Source: Dipteris shenzhenensis (lineage: Eukaryota; Polypodiophyta; Polypodiopsida; Gleicheniales). Taken from it: a stretch of DNA of 64,000 nucleotides. A model generated the notes under the pieces. It did not search any database. It saw only the letters and a program-made list of their open reading frames with translations, and had not been told where the DNA came from. The stretch is taken from the NCBI GenBank assembly GCA_047967505.1, contig CM106541.1; one strand, given 5' to 3'. Every line of letters begins with the position of its first letter. Position 1 is the stretch's first letter. A program made the position numbers and the translations under genes. Shown one piece after another: positions 23,401-32,775 of the stretch.

Positions 23401-23600
23401 ATGTCATACTTATCGCTTGCAATGAGTGCAATGACAATACAACCTCTCCATAAGCCACCGTATGCTCCCAGGCATTGGTGCATCATTTGACAAGCTTCTA
23501 CTCGTCCTTTCCATCTACACACCTCCAAAATCACAACACAAAATGCAAGGAAATCCATTAAGATCCAAAAAATAGTCAACCATCCACTTCTTCTTTCTCT
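20473..23600 (-). pseudogene. TNP2-type CACTA transposase, copy I
   Basis: Minus-strand domains in order: transposase-associated N-terminus (near 23580-23300); SKLWACLSILNLQAKYGW near 23000; the zinc-type block IHACRNDCILFRHEHGDLANCPECG near 22640-22710; FAREPRNLHLGLA then a DG pair near 22400; YKAKNMDVYMAPLTEEL near 22230; LMWTMHDYPGYG near 22095; the LLDPMHIFKNVGATIW core near 21990; the TGYMHCLKGAF/GLKSHDWH block near 21700-21800; and a DUF4218 block (LLEKHFPSSIMT, VHIVDEV) near 21300. Frameshifts and stops break it throughout, and the cysteine block seen in copy II near 46300 is deleted. It would cut and join CACTA ends; this copy is dead. Confidence 0.9.
20690..21145. repeat. 228-bp tandem duplication inside TNP2 copy I
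   Basis: Bases 20690-20917 and 20918-21145 are almost identical (one C/T difference seen near 20705/20933). The unit covers the region after DUF4218 that encodes SKEQMEKFNKFCSLNSKEMQ. The matching part of copy II (near 44965-45195) is single, so the duplication arose in copy I and is fairly recent. Confidence 0.95.
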
Positions 23601-23735
23601 TAGATTTAGTGCCTTGAACTGTCGCTATATAGCGATGTTATATCCTGTTCCATAGCTATATAAAGACGCTTTTAGGATATACAATGTCATTATATAGCGA
23701 TTGACCATCGTCGCTATATAGCAACGTTGGGGGCA
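23601..23735. promoter_or_regulatory. Central divergent promoter region with palindromes, copy I
   Basis: Three degenerate copies of the palindrome GTCGCTATATAGCGAC lie at 23621-23636, 23686-23701 and 23710-23725. They sit between the start of TNP2 (minus) and the leader exons of the TNP1-like gene (plus). Equivalent clusters in other copies are at 30177-30400 and 47965-48176. A role in promoter control is inferred from position. Confidence 0.6.
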
Positions 23736-23759
23736 AAAACCCGAAACCTTGTGTGATGC

Positions 23760-24360
23760 CACCCTTCACAACTCTATTGCAGGAAAAGCAAAAATCTCTC
23801 CTCCTTCGTTGTATTCGGTGACCTAACTTTCCTCCAACCTCTTCCCCACACTCCTCACCCCTGCCTACACTCCTCACCTCTGCCCAGCCCCTCTCCCAAC
23901 ACTTGTGCCTCCTCTCCACTCTTCTCCCTCTTTGCTAGTGTGAAAGGACGTTTTTCAAGAAGGTGTGTCTCTTTAAGCAATGTAGGTTCATTTTTTATGA
24001 GATTTCATTTTGTGAGTGTTGAAGCATGTTTCTCCTTTCATTGCTAAGCCCATGTGCTAATTTTCATGCTTGATTTTCAGAGTTGAAGGAAAAAAAATGA
24101 GATTTGGTGAAAGAAAGAAGACTCCCCTCTTCTTTTTTTAGTATTTCTCTTCTTCCTCTTTCCCTTCCTAAATTCGTGCTTTCTCCTTGTTTGTAGGCTT
24201 ATGCTTGTCCCTTCTCTCTTTTGTAGGGCCAATCCATGAAACACCTCCTCTTCCAAGTGGGATTTTTCCAGGTAAGAAAGTGCCTCCTCTCTTTTCCTAT
24301 TTTTATTTTCATGATTTGCATTGGCCTGCAGTTAGTGCCTTAAGCATTAGCTCCAGTGAT
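23760..24360 (+). other. Spliced leader exons of TNP1-like gene, copy I
   Basis: This region matches 48350-48890 in copy II and the reverse of 29650-30150. A first exon would end near 23960 (TTTTTCAAGAAG before GTGTGTC). A 45-bp exon at 24227-24271 is flanked by CTTTTGTAG and GTAAGAAAG. A third begins at 24332 after CCTGCAG. The same small exon with splice signals occurs in the other copies, supporting a spliced leader. No transcript evidence is available. Confidence 0.55.
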
Positions 24361-25255
24361 GGGCATAGGAATCCTCTCTGCCCCTCTCTTCTCTTATTTC
24401 CTCTTCTTCTCCTCTTTTCCTCTTTTCCTCCCTCTTTCCCCCCTCTTTCCCTCCATCTCTTATTTCCTCTTCTTCCTCCCTTCTCTCTTCCTCTTTTTTG
24501 CGTATGCTTATGTTTATGCATGAGCATATGCTGATGCATAAGCATAAGCATATGCTTTCTCTCTTTTTATCTTTTCCCCCTCTTTTTCCCCCTCTTTTCT
24601 TCTTTTCGCCTCTCTTATTTCCTCTCTTTCATCCTCTTTTCTCTCTTTTCATAAGCATATGCATTTGTGTATGCTTATGCTTTCTCTTTTTTTCTCTTTT
24701 TCCCCTCTCTTTTCTCCTCTCTTTTCTTCTTTTCCCATCTCTTTTTTCTTCTCTCTTCCTCTCTTTCATCCTCTTCCTTCTCTTCTTTTCCCCTCTCCTA
24801 TTTCCTCTCTTTCATCCTCTTTTCTCTCTTTTCATAAGCATATGCATTTGTGTATGCTTATGCTTATATGCTTATGCATGAGCATATGCTCATCCATATG
24901 CTCTCTCTCTTTTCCTCTCTTTTCTCCTCTCTTTCCCTCCCTTTTTTCTTCTCTCTTCTCTCTTTTCATAAGCGTATGCATTTGCGTATGCTTATGCTTA
25001 TATGCTTATCCACGAGCATATGCTCATGCATTAAACCTCAGCTTTTCCTCTTTTCCTCTCTTTTCTCCTCTCTTTCCCTCTCTTTTTTCTTCTCTCTTCT
25101 CTCTTTTCATAAGCATATGCATTTGCGTATGCTTATACTTATGCCTCCGCATATGCATAAGCATATGCCTTCTCTTTCATTCTCTCTTTTCCTCTTTTTC
25201 CCCTCTCTTTTCTTCTCTTCCCCTCTCTTTTTTCTTCTTTTCCCCTGTCCAAACA
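24361..25255. repeat. Palindrome and polypyrimidine composite repeat, copy I
   Basis: CT-rich tracts (CTCTTTTCCTC and variants) alternate with clusters of TATGCTTATGCATAAGC, GCATATGC and CATGAGCATATG, many of which can fold on themselves. It lies between the leader exons and the coding exon of the TNP1-like gene. Long reading frames here (for example 24659-25258) are low-complexity artefacts. Confidence 0.85.
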
Positions 25256-25317
25256 TAAGCATTTATTTTTCGCCTTAGCCATATTTGGTTCTTTTAAAAA
25301 AAAAAAACAGATTCTAA

Positions 25318-25689
25318 ATGGAACAACCACGCCCTCAACCATGGTTGTCCTCCCAAAATCCCAACCTGGCTCCCCATGTTGGAGTGATTCGGGACATGCA
25401 ATCTCAGCTATTACATGTAGCAGAGAAGATTGCGCACGATATAGACTGGGTGAAGTATAATGTCGAAGTGCGTGTGCATGGGTGGGGTCCTCACCAAAAG
25501 CACGTGGAGCAGGGGTGACTGAGGCAAGCATATGACATAATGGGTTGTGTAGAGGTCTTCATGGACTGCAAGTACGTAATCCCTAAAGAGTATGACCTCA
25601 TATTAGAAGAAATGGAAGATGAGGTCTCGAGTGACCCACCTATCAGTGAGGAGGAGGAAAGCACCTTGGACAGCAATGCAAAGCAGTAG
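25318..25689 (+). pseudogene. Small unrecognised ORF inside CACTA copy I
   Basis: A plus-strand frame begins MEQPRPQPWLSSQNPN and continues past one TGA at 25516-25518 to an acidic end with VSSDPPISEEEES. Its composition is unlike the flanking repeats and the frame is otherwise open for 123 codons, so it looks like decayed coding sequence. It sits between the palindrome/pyrimidine intron and the TNP1-like coding exon. No counterpart is present at the same place in copy II, where the repeats run directly to the coding exon. Family unknown; it could be a lost exon or captured host sequence. Confidence 0.4.
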
Positions 25690-25839
25690 ACCTCCTCCAC
25701 TATTTTGGCATTTTTGGAGAATGCCTCTTTTGGAGATAGATTTTGCTTAAGCATACTATTTTTTGCGCTCTCTTTTTGTATATAAGAACTCTTATTTAAC
25801 AATAGTATTTTTTGTGATATTTTTTATATATGAAAACCT

Positions 25840-26055
25840 TCTTGGATTCTACTTGTCTTTCATAAATATTTGTCCTTTCATAATTGGCTTTTCATAATTG
25901 TCTTAAGTAAATAATTGTCCTTTCAAAAATGTCCTTTCTGTGTTGATGTCCTTTCATGATTATCTTAAGTAATTAATTGTCTTTTCGTAGTTTTATTAAA
26001 TTGAATTCGAGTTTAAATTTCATAATCGTCTTAAGTAATTAATTGTCTTTTCGCT
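25840..26055. repeat. AT-rich short repeat (TTGTCCTTTCATAAT type)
   Basis: The words TTGTCCTTTCATAAT, ATTGTCTTAAGTAA and AATTGTCTTTTCG recur several times over about 215 bp just upstream of the TNP1-like coding exon. No protein coding is visible. Confidence 0.75.
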
Positions 26056-26125
26056 CTTTACTCGCTCTTGTGTTTGTTTTTGTTTTTGTGTTTGTGTTTG
26101 CATTTGTCCAACCTCCCCAAACTAG

Positions 26126-27706
26126 ACATGGCATCACGTCGCACATCCACCGAGTACAGAAGCCCTCATAGGAGGAGACATCATTATCTATACTCTCCAG
26201 AGGACTTTGATTCCACTCAGCCGACTCCTCAGGGGCCTACCCCTGTGACTATCCCTAGCTTGGACTCCTCTCATGCCTAGCACTGTGACCACCCTTCAGG
26301 GAACTCTTTTGCTAGCAGCCCATGGCTTAACTGGGAGTCCTGACGAGTTTTTCGCATAGATGAGCGATGTGGAGGTAGCGAGATTCTTCTCTCTGCTATC
26401 ATAGAAGACTCAACTATTCCCTCTCCTACACCCCTCAGGGGTAGATCAGGGCCATTGATGGCTGGACCTACTCGACAGCCATCCCCTCTAGCCCCTTTGA
26501 TCGAGGGGTCATCACCTGGGCATACCCATCATAAGGGAGGAAGAGTAGGAAGGGTCGAGGCTACTGTGGTGACTCGAGGGCTGTAGACGAGTTAGAACAC
26601 TCACATTCCTACAAGTCTCCACTTGGTCATGAGACCTAGTACCAGTCAGGTCCCTTGCCCTCTCCCACTCCCACTCCCTCTGCTACTCCTCGCTCCATAA
26701 GTGCTCATAGTACCACCCCTCGCTCTAGCTCTGCTACTGCCACTCTCATGACTCCTTTCCTACCGAAGGACCTGTACTATGAAGTCACTATGGGTGGAGA
26801 GATAATAGAAAATAAAAAGGCCTCAGAAGTGCTAGCCACCATGAGGTGGTTGATGAGCCACCACTTCAAGAGCGACATAAATATTGACTGGCAGTGCTAG
26901 GATGATGAAAAGAAGAAGTCAGTCATCAAGGAATTGAAAAGACAATACCCTAACCCCTCCAATTGGGAGTTCAATGACAATTACATGTGTAATGTCTTGA
27001 AGCATCGTAGGTCAACCTTGCAAACTTCTATCGCAAAGGGGAAGACTAAACCCAGCTGGGCGGACAAAGCTAACTGGACGTTTTTGAAGAAGGAGTATAG
27101 GGACCAACCCCAAAAGTTCGACAGTCAGAGGAGGGTTGCAAGGAGATGGCTGGACACCGTAGGTGCTTCGCACCTCGGCAGTGGGGTGGACGGGCCGCAT
27201 TCGAGGCATGGGTGGTAATTCTACTTCTTCTCATTTAATTTATCATTCTATTTGTTTTATTACATATTGCATGCACTTTATCTAACTCTCATAATTTGGG
27301 TCCACCGCAAGTTGCAATGGGTTGCCTTCCCACAAACAAAGAGACGAGATGCGCATTTTGCATAGGAGCGAAGTCGTGGTTTATTGAGATGGAGTTGCAA
27401 GGAGCGACAGTTGATTGGGCTGAGGTGCTCACTCGGTATAAGTCTACTCCTACTTGTAATCTCACTTTTTAAATTGTTTTATCCTTTAAGTTCCAATCTA
27501 ATTTCCAATTAATATGGTTACACTCTTAGGGTGGAAGCTTGAGCATCCCATCAGCGGAGGTGAGCGGTGATGATGAGGAGGCAGGTATCGAGGGATTTGG
27601 CTTAGATGGCTTCGAAAAGGGCCAGGGATTAGGCGTAGCTCACGAGGGCCAGAGATCAAGCCAGCGCGACCCTGACAATGACTCCGACGATTTGGATGAG
27701 CAGTAG
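26126..27706 (+). pseudogene. TNP1-like (plant transposase Ptta/En/Spm type) gene, copy I
   Basis: The coding exon follows an acceptor (ACTAG before ACATGGCATC). The start ATG at 26128 gives MASRRTSTEY and a Ser/Pro/Thr-rich N-terminus. The conserved part runs from LATMRWLMSHHFKSDINIDW to RVARRWLDTVGASH near 26830-27170, like Transposase_24 proteins. Later exons near 27312-27440 and 27529-27706 end in an acidic tail and TAG. In-frame TAG stops occur at 26357, 26402, 26637 and 26898; that at 26637 is shared with copies II and III. In En/Spm the analogous protein binds subterminal repeats; that role is inferred here. Confidence 0.75.
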
Positions 27707-27728
27707 TAGTAGTAGTAGTATTAGTAGT
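27704..27728. repeat. (TAG)n run at TNP1 stop
   Basis: TAG repeats begin at the TNP1-like stop codon and end where the next element's CACTA terminus begins. Similar runs occur at the same place in copy III (41497-41535, complement) and copy II (52364-52379). Confidence 0.85.
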
Positions 27729-27775
27729 CACTACAAGGCATAGGCCCTTTTCCGACGAAAATACCGACGCTTTTT
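27729..27775 (+). repeat. Left TIR of the deleted CACTA element
   Basis: Starts CACTACAAGGCATAGGCCC and continues through AAAATACCGACGCTTTTTAC. It matches the terminus of copy III at 41007 almost base for base, and the right end at 31535 more loosely. Confidence 0.9.
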
Positions 27776-27846
27776 ACATTAAATTTTTTTTTTTTCACGA
27801 GCGCAAAAGTCGTTATAAAAGTCGCTAAAAGCGTCGGAAAAGAACC

Positions 27847-27940
27847 GTCGCTATATAGCGACGTTGTTAAACGTCGCTATATAGCGACACTACTAATCGT
27901 CGCTATATAGCGACACTGGTAAACGTCGCTATATAGTGAC
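27847..27940. promoter_or_regulatory. Left subterminal palindrome array, 26-bp phased
   Basis: GTCGCTATATAGCGAC occurs at 27847-27862, 27873-27888 and 27899-27914, with a one-mismatch copy at 27925-27940. Start-to-start spacing is exactly 26 bp each time. CACTA elements use subterminal repeats as binding sites for their TNP1/TNPA-type protein; a perfect palindrome suggests a dimeric binder (inference). Confidence 0.75.
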
Positions 27941-27954
27941 GATTAACAGAAGTA

Positions 27955-28029
27955 AAAAAAACAGCATTAGTGGGGCCTAACAGGGCCATAGCAAGCCCTG
28001 TTTTGCCCCACTAATGCTTTTTTTTTTTT
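27955..28029. other. A/T-flanked stem-loop near left TIR
   Basis: AAAAAAA..GCATTAGTGGGGC..AACAGGGC pairs with GCCCTGTTTTGCCCCACTAATGC then a run of T, leaving a short CATAGCAA loop. The same stem-loop occurs at 41205-41275 in copy III at the same distance from the TIR, so it belongs to the family. Confidence 0.8.
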
Positions 28030-28061
28030 AATTACAAAAGAAAGTTTGTTATTACAAAAAG

Positions 28062-29640
28062 TAAAGAGGGGAAAAGAGACATATGCTCATGCTTATGCAT
28101 GAGCATATGTCTCCTTCTCTTATGCTCATGCATAAGCATAAGCATGAGCATATGTCTCCTTCTCTTATGCTTATGCATAAGAGAAGAGAAGAAGAGGGAA
28201 CGGAAAGAGAGATTGGAAAGGGGGAAAGAGGGAAAGAAAGAGAGAAGAAGAGGGAAAGTAAAGAGGGAAAAAGAGACATATGCTCATGCTTATGCATGAG
28301 CATATGTCTACTTCTCTTATGCTCATGCATGAGCATAAGCATGAGCATATGTCTCCTTCTCTTATGCTTATGCTTATGCATATGCATAAGCATAAGCATA
28401 AGAGAAGGAGACATATGCTCATGCTTATGCTCATGCTTATGCTTATGATTATGTATGAGCATAAGAACATGAGCATGAAAGAGGGAAAAGACGGTGGAAA
28501 AGAGGAGAAGAGAGAAGAAGAGGGAACGGAAAGAGGGATTGGAAAGGGGGATAGAGGGAAAGAAAGAGAGAAGAAGAGGGAAAGTAAAGAGGGAAAAAGA
28601 GACATATGCTCATGCATGAGCATATGTCTCCTTCTCTTATGCTCATGCATAAGCATAAGCATGAGCATATGTCTCCTTCTCTTATGCTTATGCATAAGCA
28701 TAAGCATTATGCTCATGCTTATGCGTATGCATGAGCATAAGAGAATGAGCATGAAAGAGGGAAAAGAGGGGGATAAAGAGAGGAAGAGAGAAGAAGAGGG
28801 AAAGTAAAGAGGGAAAAAGAGACATATGCTCATGCTTATGCATGAGCATATGTCTCCTTCTCTTATGCTCATGCATAAGCATAAGCATAAGCATGAGCAT
28901 ATGTCTCCTTTTCTTATGCTTATGCTTATGCTTATGCATGAGCATAAGAGCATGAGCATGAAAGAGGGGGGGAAAGAGGAGAAGAGAGAAGAAGAGGGAA
29001 AGGAAAGAGAAATTGAAAAAGGGGAAAGAGGGAAAGAAAGAGAGAAGAAGAGGGAAAGGAAAGAGGGAAAAAGAGACATATGCTCATGCTTATGCATGAG
29101 CATATGTCTCCTTCTCTTATGCTCATGCATAAGCATAAGCATGAGCATATGTCTCCTTCTCTTATGCTCATGCATAAGAGGAGTCTTATGCATAAGCTTC
29201 TCTCTTCTCCTCTTTCCCCTCCTCTTTTCCCTCTTTCATGCTCATGCTCTTATGCTCATGCATAAGCTGCATAAGCTGAGAGCATGAGCATGAAAGAGGG
29301 AAAAGAGGAGGGGAAAGAGGAGAAGAGAGAAGAAGAGGGAAAGAAAAGAGAGTTTGGAAAAGGGGAAAGAGGCAAAGAAAGAGAGAAGAAGAGGAAAAGG
29401 AAAGAGGGAAAAAGAGACATATGTCTCCTTCTTTTATGCTCATGCTTATGCTTATCCTTATGCATGAGCATAAGAGCATGAGCATGAAAGAGGGAAAAGA
29501 GGGGGGGAAAGAGGAGAAGAAGAGGAAAACGAAAGAGGAAAAAAGAGGGGGAAAGAGATTGAAAGATTGAAGGAGAAGGAGAAGGAGAAGGAGAGGAGGG
29601 AAAGAAGAGGAGAGAAGAGGGAAGAGAGGGGAAGAGAAGG
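28062..29640. repeat. Palindrome and polypurine composite repeat, deleted element
   Basis: GCATAAGCATGAGCATATG and CTTATGCATAAGC clusters alternate with purine-rich tracts (GAGAAGAAGAGGGAAAG) in many near copies. It is the reverse-strand counterpart of 48890-50790 and 24361-25255. Frames such as 28171-29193 (minus) are repeat artefacts. Confidence 0.9.
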
Positions 29641-30150
29641 TTCCTACGCCCATCACTGCAGCTAGCACTTAAGGCGCTAGCTGCAAGCCAATGCAAATTA
29701 GAAAAATAACAAATGGAAAAAAGAGGAAGCACTTACTTGGAATAGTACGTCCCGCTCGGTGTTTTGTGGACTGGCCCTACAAAAGAGAAGAGTCTTCTTT
29801 CTTTCTTAAAATCTTGTTTTTTGTTTCAATCCTTTGAAATCAAGCATGAAAACTAGTAATCAAGCATGAAAACTAGTAAGGAGCTTTAGCAATACAAGGA
29901 GAAGCACTCACAAAACGAAATCTCACAGAAAACCTACCTACATTGTTCAAAGAGACTCACCTCTTCAAAAACTTCCTTTCAAGAAACCAAAGAGGGAGAA
30001 GGGTGGAGGGGGAGCACAAGAGCTAGGAGAGGGGTGAGTAGTGGTGAGGAGTGGAGAATGGAGTGGGAGGTTGTCGGAAATAGGTGGGAGGAGAGATCGC
30101 TTTGCTTACAATAGAAATTAGAGAGTGCAAAAGAAAGCGCCGCGCATCGC
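29641..30150 (-). other. TNP1-like leader exons, deleted element
   Basis: On the minus strand this carries the same leader as copy II: the CTTTTGTAG acceptor, the small exon with CACCGAGCGGGACG and a splice donor near 29740-29785, and the earlier exon near 29960-30060. Here the donor reads CCAAGTAAGT rather than CCAGGTAAGT. The coding exon that should follow is deleted. Confidence 0.6.
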
Positions 30151-30176
30151 GACGGGTTTTGGTTTAAATCCACAGC

Positions 30177-30400
30177 GTCGCTATATAGCGACGCTTTTCC
30201 GTCGCTATATAGCGACGCTTTTCCGTCGCTATATAGCGACTCTTTAGTGTCGCTATATAGCGACCTTTACCATTAAAAAACTCAAACCCTAAAAGTCGCT
30301 ATATAGCGACGTTTAACCCTAAAAGTCGCTATATAGCGACTTTTAACCCTAAAAGTGGCTATATAACGACCTTTAACCCTAAGTGTCGCTATATAGCGAC
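30177..30400. promoter_or_regulatory. Central palindrome cluster, deleted element
   Basis: GTCGCTATATAGCGAC occurs at 30177, 30201, 30225, 30249, 30295, 30325 and 30385, with a two-mismatch copy at 30355. The first four starts are 24 bp apart; the later ones are spaced by 30 bp with a TTTAACCCTAAAAG spacer. It lies between divergent leader sequences (TNP1 to the left, TNP2 to the right), so it is probably the shared promoter. Confidence 0.7.
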
Positions 30401-30439
30401 ACTTATACCTTAAAAGTATCAATTCAAGGCACTTGATCT

Positions 30440-30927
30440 AAGAAGAGAGGGAAGGAGCTCATGGGTGGCTAATTTTTGGATCTTAAAAGATTTCCTTGCA
30501 TTTTGTATTGTGACTTTAGAGGTGTGCAGATGGAAGGGACATGGTGGTGCACATGGTGATGGATCATCAAAAAGTCATTGCTATTTGAGTTCATTATTAA
30601 TATTGCATGCGTACACGACACGAAATCTTGAGACAGGATGAGGAGGGTGGTGTGCATATACCTTCACACTACCAATGTGGATATGAAGATAGAGATCATG
30701 TGGATATGAAGATGCCACTACCAATGCCGGATCCAATTGATCCAAATGGATTTAGAGAAGAAGATGAAGATCACAATACGAGCCAAGACGAAGATGTGCA
30801 TAATGACATCATATGGGAGGAAGATGGAGATCATGATATTAAGGAAGAAGATGATAATCATCAAGAATCACCCGACTTTATTGAAGAAGATGATCAAGTC
30901 TATGGTGAACGTACGATGATGATATAG
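30440..30927 (+). pseudogene. TNP2 remnant: N-terminal and acidic C-terminal pieces fused
   Basis: Bases 30440-30560 match the start of TNP2 in copy I (reverse of 23480-23600). After about 60 bp, the frame 30607-30927 encodes an Asp/Glu-rich stretch with PLPMPDPIDPNG, then EEDGDHDIKEEDDNHQ and IEEDDQ, matching the C-terminal tail seen on the minus strand at 43893-44110. The several kilobases that encode the catalytic and DUF4218 domains are gone. This shows a deletion between TNP2 start and tail rather than a separate gene. Confidence 0.65.
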
Positions 30928-31201
30928 GAGATCAACTCAATATAGAGTTGGAGATAGACTTGTTTGGCACACTAGACTTGGCTCAGGATGAAACCAAGTC
31001 TCAAACGTAGACATGATTATATGAGCTTCAAACTTGATGTACATGTTCTTGTACTTTTATTCTTTTAAAGGATCAAACATGTACATGCTCTCGTATTTTT
31101 ATTCTCTATGAGATCAAACATGTATGAAAATTTAAAAAATTTTGTCATTGGAAAAAACTAACTTTTAAGGCCTATATGAGTAAAAAACATCTCTGAAAAA
31201 C

Positions 31202-31318
31202 GTCGCTATAACATAGTATCTTAGTGTCGCTATATAGCGACTCTTAAAAGTCGCTATATAGCGACCTTTATAATCGTCGCTATATAGCGACTTTTGCTTA
31301 ACGTCGCTATATAGCGAC
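31202..31318. promoter_or_regulatory. Right subterminal palindrome array
   Basis: GTCGCTATATAGCGAC lies at 31226, 31250, 31276 and 31303, with a half-copy at 31202. Spacing is 24-27 bp. It mirrors the array at 27847-27940 at the opposite end. Confidence 0.75.
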
Positions 31319-31324
31319 GCTTTA

Positions 31325-31414
31325 CGGGACGCGCTTTTCATACCGACGATTAGTGCCCCATCCGTGCTAAGCGTCGGTACGTAAACGTCGCAATAGGATC
31401 CGTGTGTAGTAGTG
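31325..31414 (-). repeat. Second CACTA-type terminus inside the right end
   Basis: Read on the minus strand from 31414 the sequence starts CACTACTACACACGGATCC and continues with GCGACGTTTACG and ACCGACG words, the style of a CACTA end but different from CACTACAAGG. No matching left end was found in the window. It may be a relic of a related family or an older end superseded by the one at 31535. Confidence 0.45.
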
Positions 31415-31488
31415 AGTGGTTCTTTTTTGACATTAATAGCGACGTAAATAGCGACTTTTTTGCCCATTAAAAAAAAACTTTTTAGTGT

Positions 31489-31535
31489 AAAAAAGGTCGG
31501 TATTTTTGTCAGAAAATGGCACATGCCTTGTAGTG
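31489..31535 (-). repeat. Right TIR of the deleted CACTA element
   Basis: Minus strand begins CACTACAAGGCATGTGCC and continues through AAAAATACCGACC and TTTTTTACAC. It matches the left TIR with several substitutions. Confidence 0.88.
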
Positions 31536-32775
31536 TTATGATATGTGTACTTAAGCATGGGGAGCCTTTAGAAGGAGTAAAATAGCAACCTTCATCTTGT
31601 CATTTACAAAAAACACACAATCTAAACTCAAGCGTTTCTACCCAACCAATCCACAATGACTTTAATGCGGTTATAGTGTTCAAGATGCGGTTATGACGTA
31701 TGCATTTAGTTGATGTCTTGTTCAGATGTTTGTTAGGTTCACGTCCAAAACAGTTTGAGGATTTGCCATTCATAACTTTTTAATAAAAGGACTACTATTG
31801 AGGTTTGTAGGGAGATTGGGTTCAGTTGATGTCCTATTCCTCTCCTATTCACATATTTGTTAGGTTCACGTCTGAAACGGTTTGAGCATTTGCCATTCAT
31901 AACTTGTTAATGAAAGGACTACTATTGAGGTTCATAGGGGGATTGGGCAATAGGTCTTAAGGAAGTCTATGTTGTGCCTCATATTGTTTCTCCATTTTTT
32001 ATGACGAGATCATCAAAACATTGAATACAAATGAGATGCAAATTTACCACAATTGCAACTATGAGTTACATAACACCTACCTCCATAAAGTTTGTGCAAA
32101 CTCTCTATGAAATGTCATAATAAATCTAGGCTTACAACCCTATTTTCTTAAATGCCTTGTGCATATTTTTGTTTGAGGGATTTGTTGGGTTATGAATTTT
32201 TTACAAGTTTAGTGTTATGGTTATTTCTGTATAGTGCACAGAGAAAACTTATTCTCATTATAACCGAAATTTGTGTAATAGGGATGTTCTCTGAGTGTGA
32301 CAAGTCTATATGAGAGGGAACTTTCATACCAACCAAAATGTATGAGGTAGAAAAGTCAATTGGGTGAATTAGTTCTCTTTGAGTGCTTCGTAAAGTTGAA
32401 AGATTGGTAATCAGAGCATGATTATGTTGTGGGAGAGAAGAGCAAATTCAAAATGAGAACAAAAGGGTTGGTTGTAATTTGGTTGAGATGAGGACATTCT
32501 CGTAAGGTTTGGTTGAAGCAAACCGCTTTCAGTCTTGTGGCACCTAATTGCTTGTGGTGCTCTAGTCACTAGTGATGTTGACTCATGCTAACAATGGTGT
32601 TGATTTTGTGCATGTGAGGAAAAAGAGAACTAACAAGTAAATGACCTTGATTCATGCAAGCTAAGAAAGGTTAGTCGAGTTGAATTTGTGCGCGTGCACA
32701 AAAAGAGCTACTAAATGACCTCTCTTCCTCCAAACGAAGAAAAGGTTGATAAAAGAGCAAACCAAGAACAAGAAA
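31536..32775. other. Spacer with a 128-bp imperfect tandem duplication
   Basis: The phrase TGTTAGGTTCACGTCnnAAAC plus the next 90 bp (TTTGCCATTCATAACTT, GGACTACTATTGAGGTT) occurs at about 31731 and again at 31859. No gene is recognised in the rest of this AT-rich intergenic stretch. Confidence 0.6.

Larger units (their letters stand above)
20473..27728. mobile_element. CACTA transposon family A, copy I (ends missing)
   Basis: A TNP2 transposase on the minus strand and a TNP1-like gene on the plus strand diverge from a short central region carrying GTCGCTATATAGCGAC-like palindromes. Homology with copy II begins abruptly at GTCAAGAGGTAAGAAAC near 20473, so the transposase tail and its TIR are lost. 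At the right, the TNP1 stop and a (TAG)n run abut the TIR of another element at 27729. Confidence 0.85.
27729..31535. mobile_element. Internally deleted CACTA family A element with both TIRs
   Basis: The left end begins CACTACAAGGCAT at 27729 and the right end, read on the minus strand, begins CACTACAAGGCAT at 31535; similarity continues inward (AAAATACCGAC in both). Inside, in order: palindrome cluster, hairpin, palindrome/pyrimidine block, TNP1 leader (minus), central palindromes, first part of TNP2 leader/N-terminus (plus), acidic TNP2 tail, palindrome cluster. Both gene bodies are absent. The flanking trinucleotides (AGT and TTA) do not match, so no target-site duplication is visible. Confidence 0.85.

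Noticed and set aside
28171-29193. 340-codon open frame (minus)
   Set aside because: Same repeat type as at 49-50.6 kb; openness follows from the repeat composition, not from coding.
28062-29640. CRISPR-like or satellite array
   Set aside because: Repeats are variable in length and spacing, with no unique spacers of fixed size, and the context is a plant transposon intron.
27729-31535. A clean insertion with 3-bp target duplication
   Set aside because: Flanking triplets AGT and TTA differ, and sequence after 31535 does not continue the TNP1 3' region.
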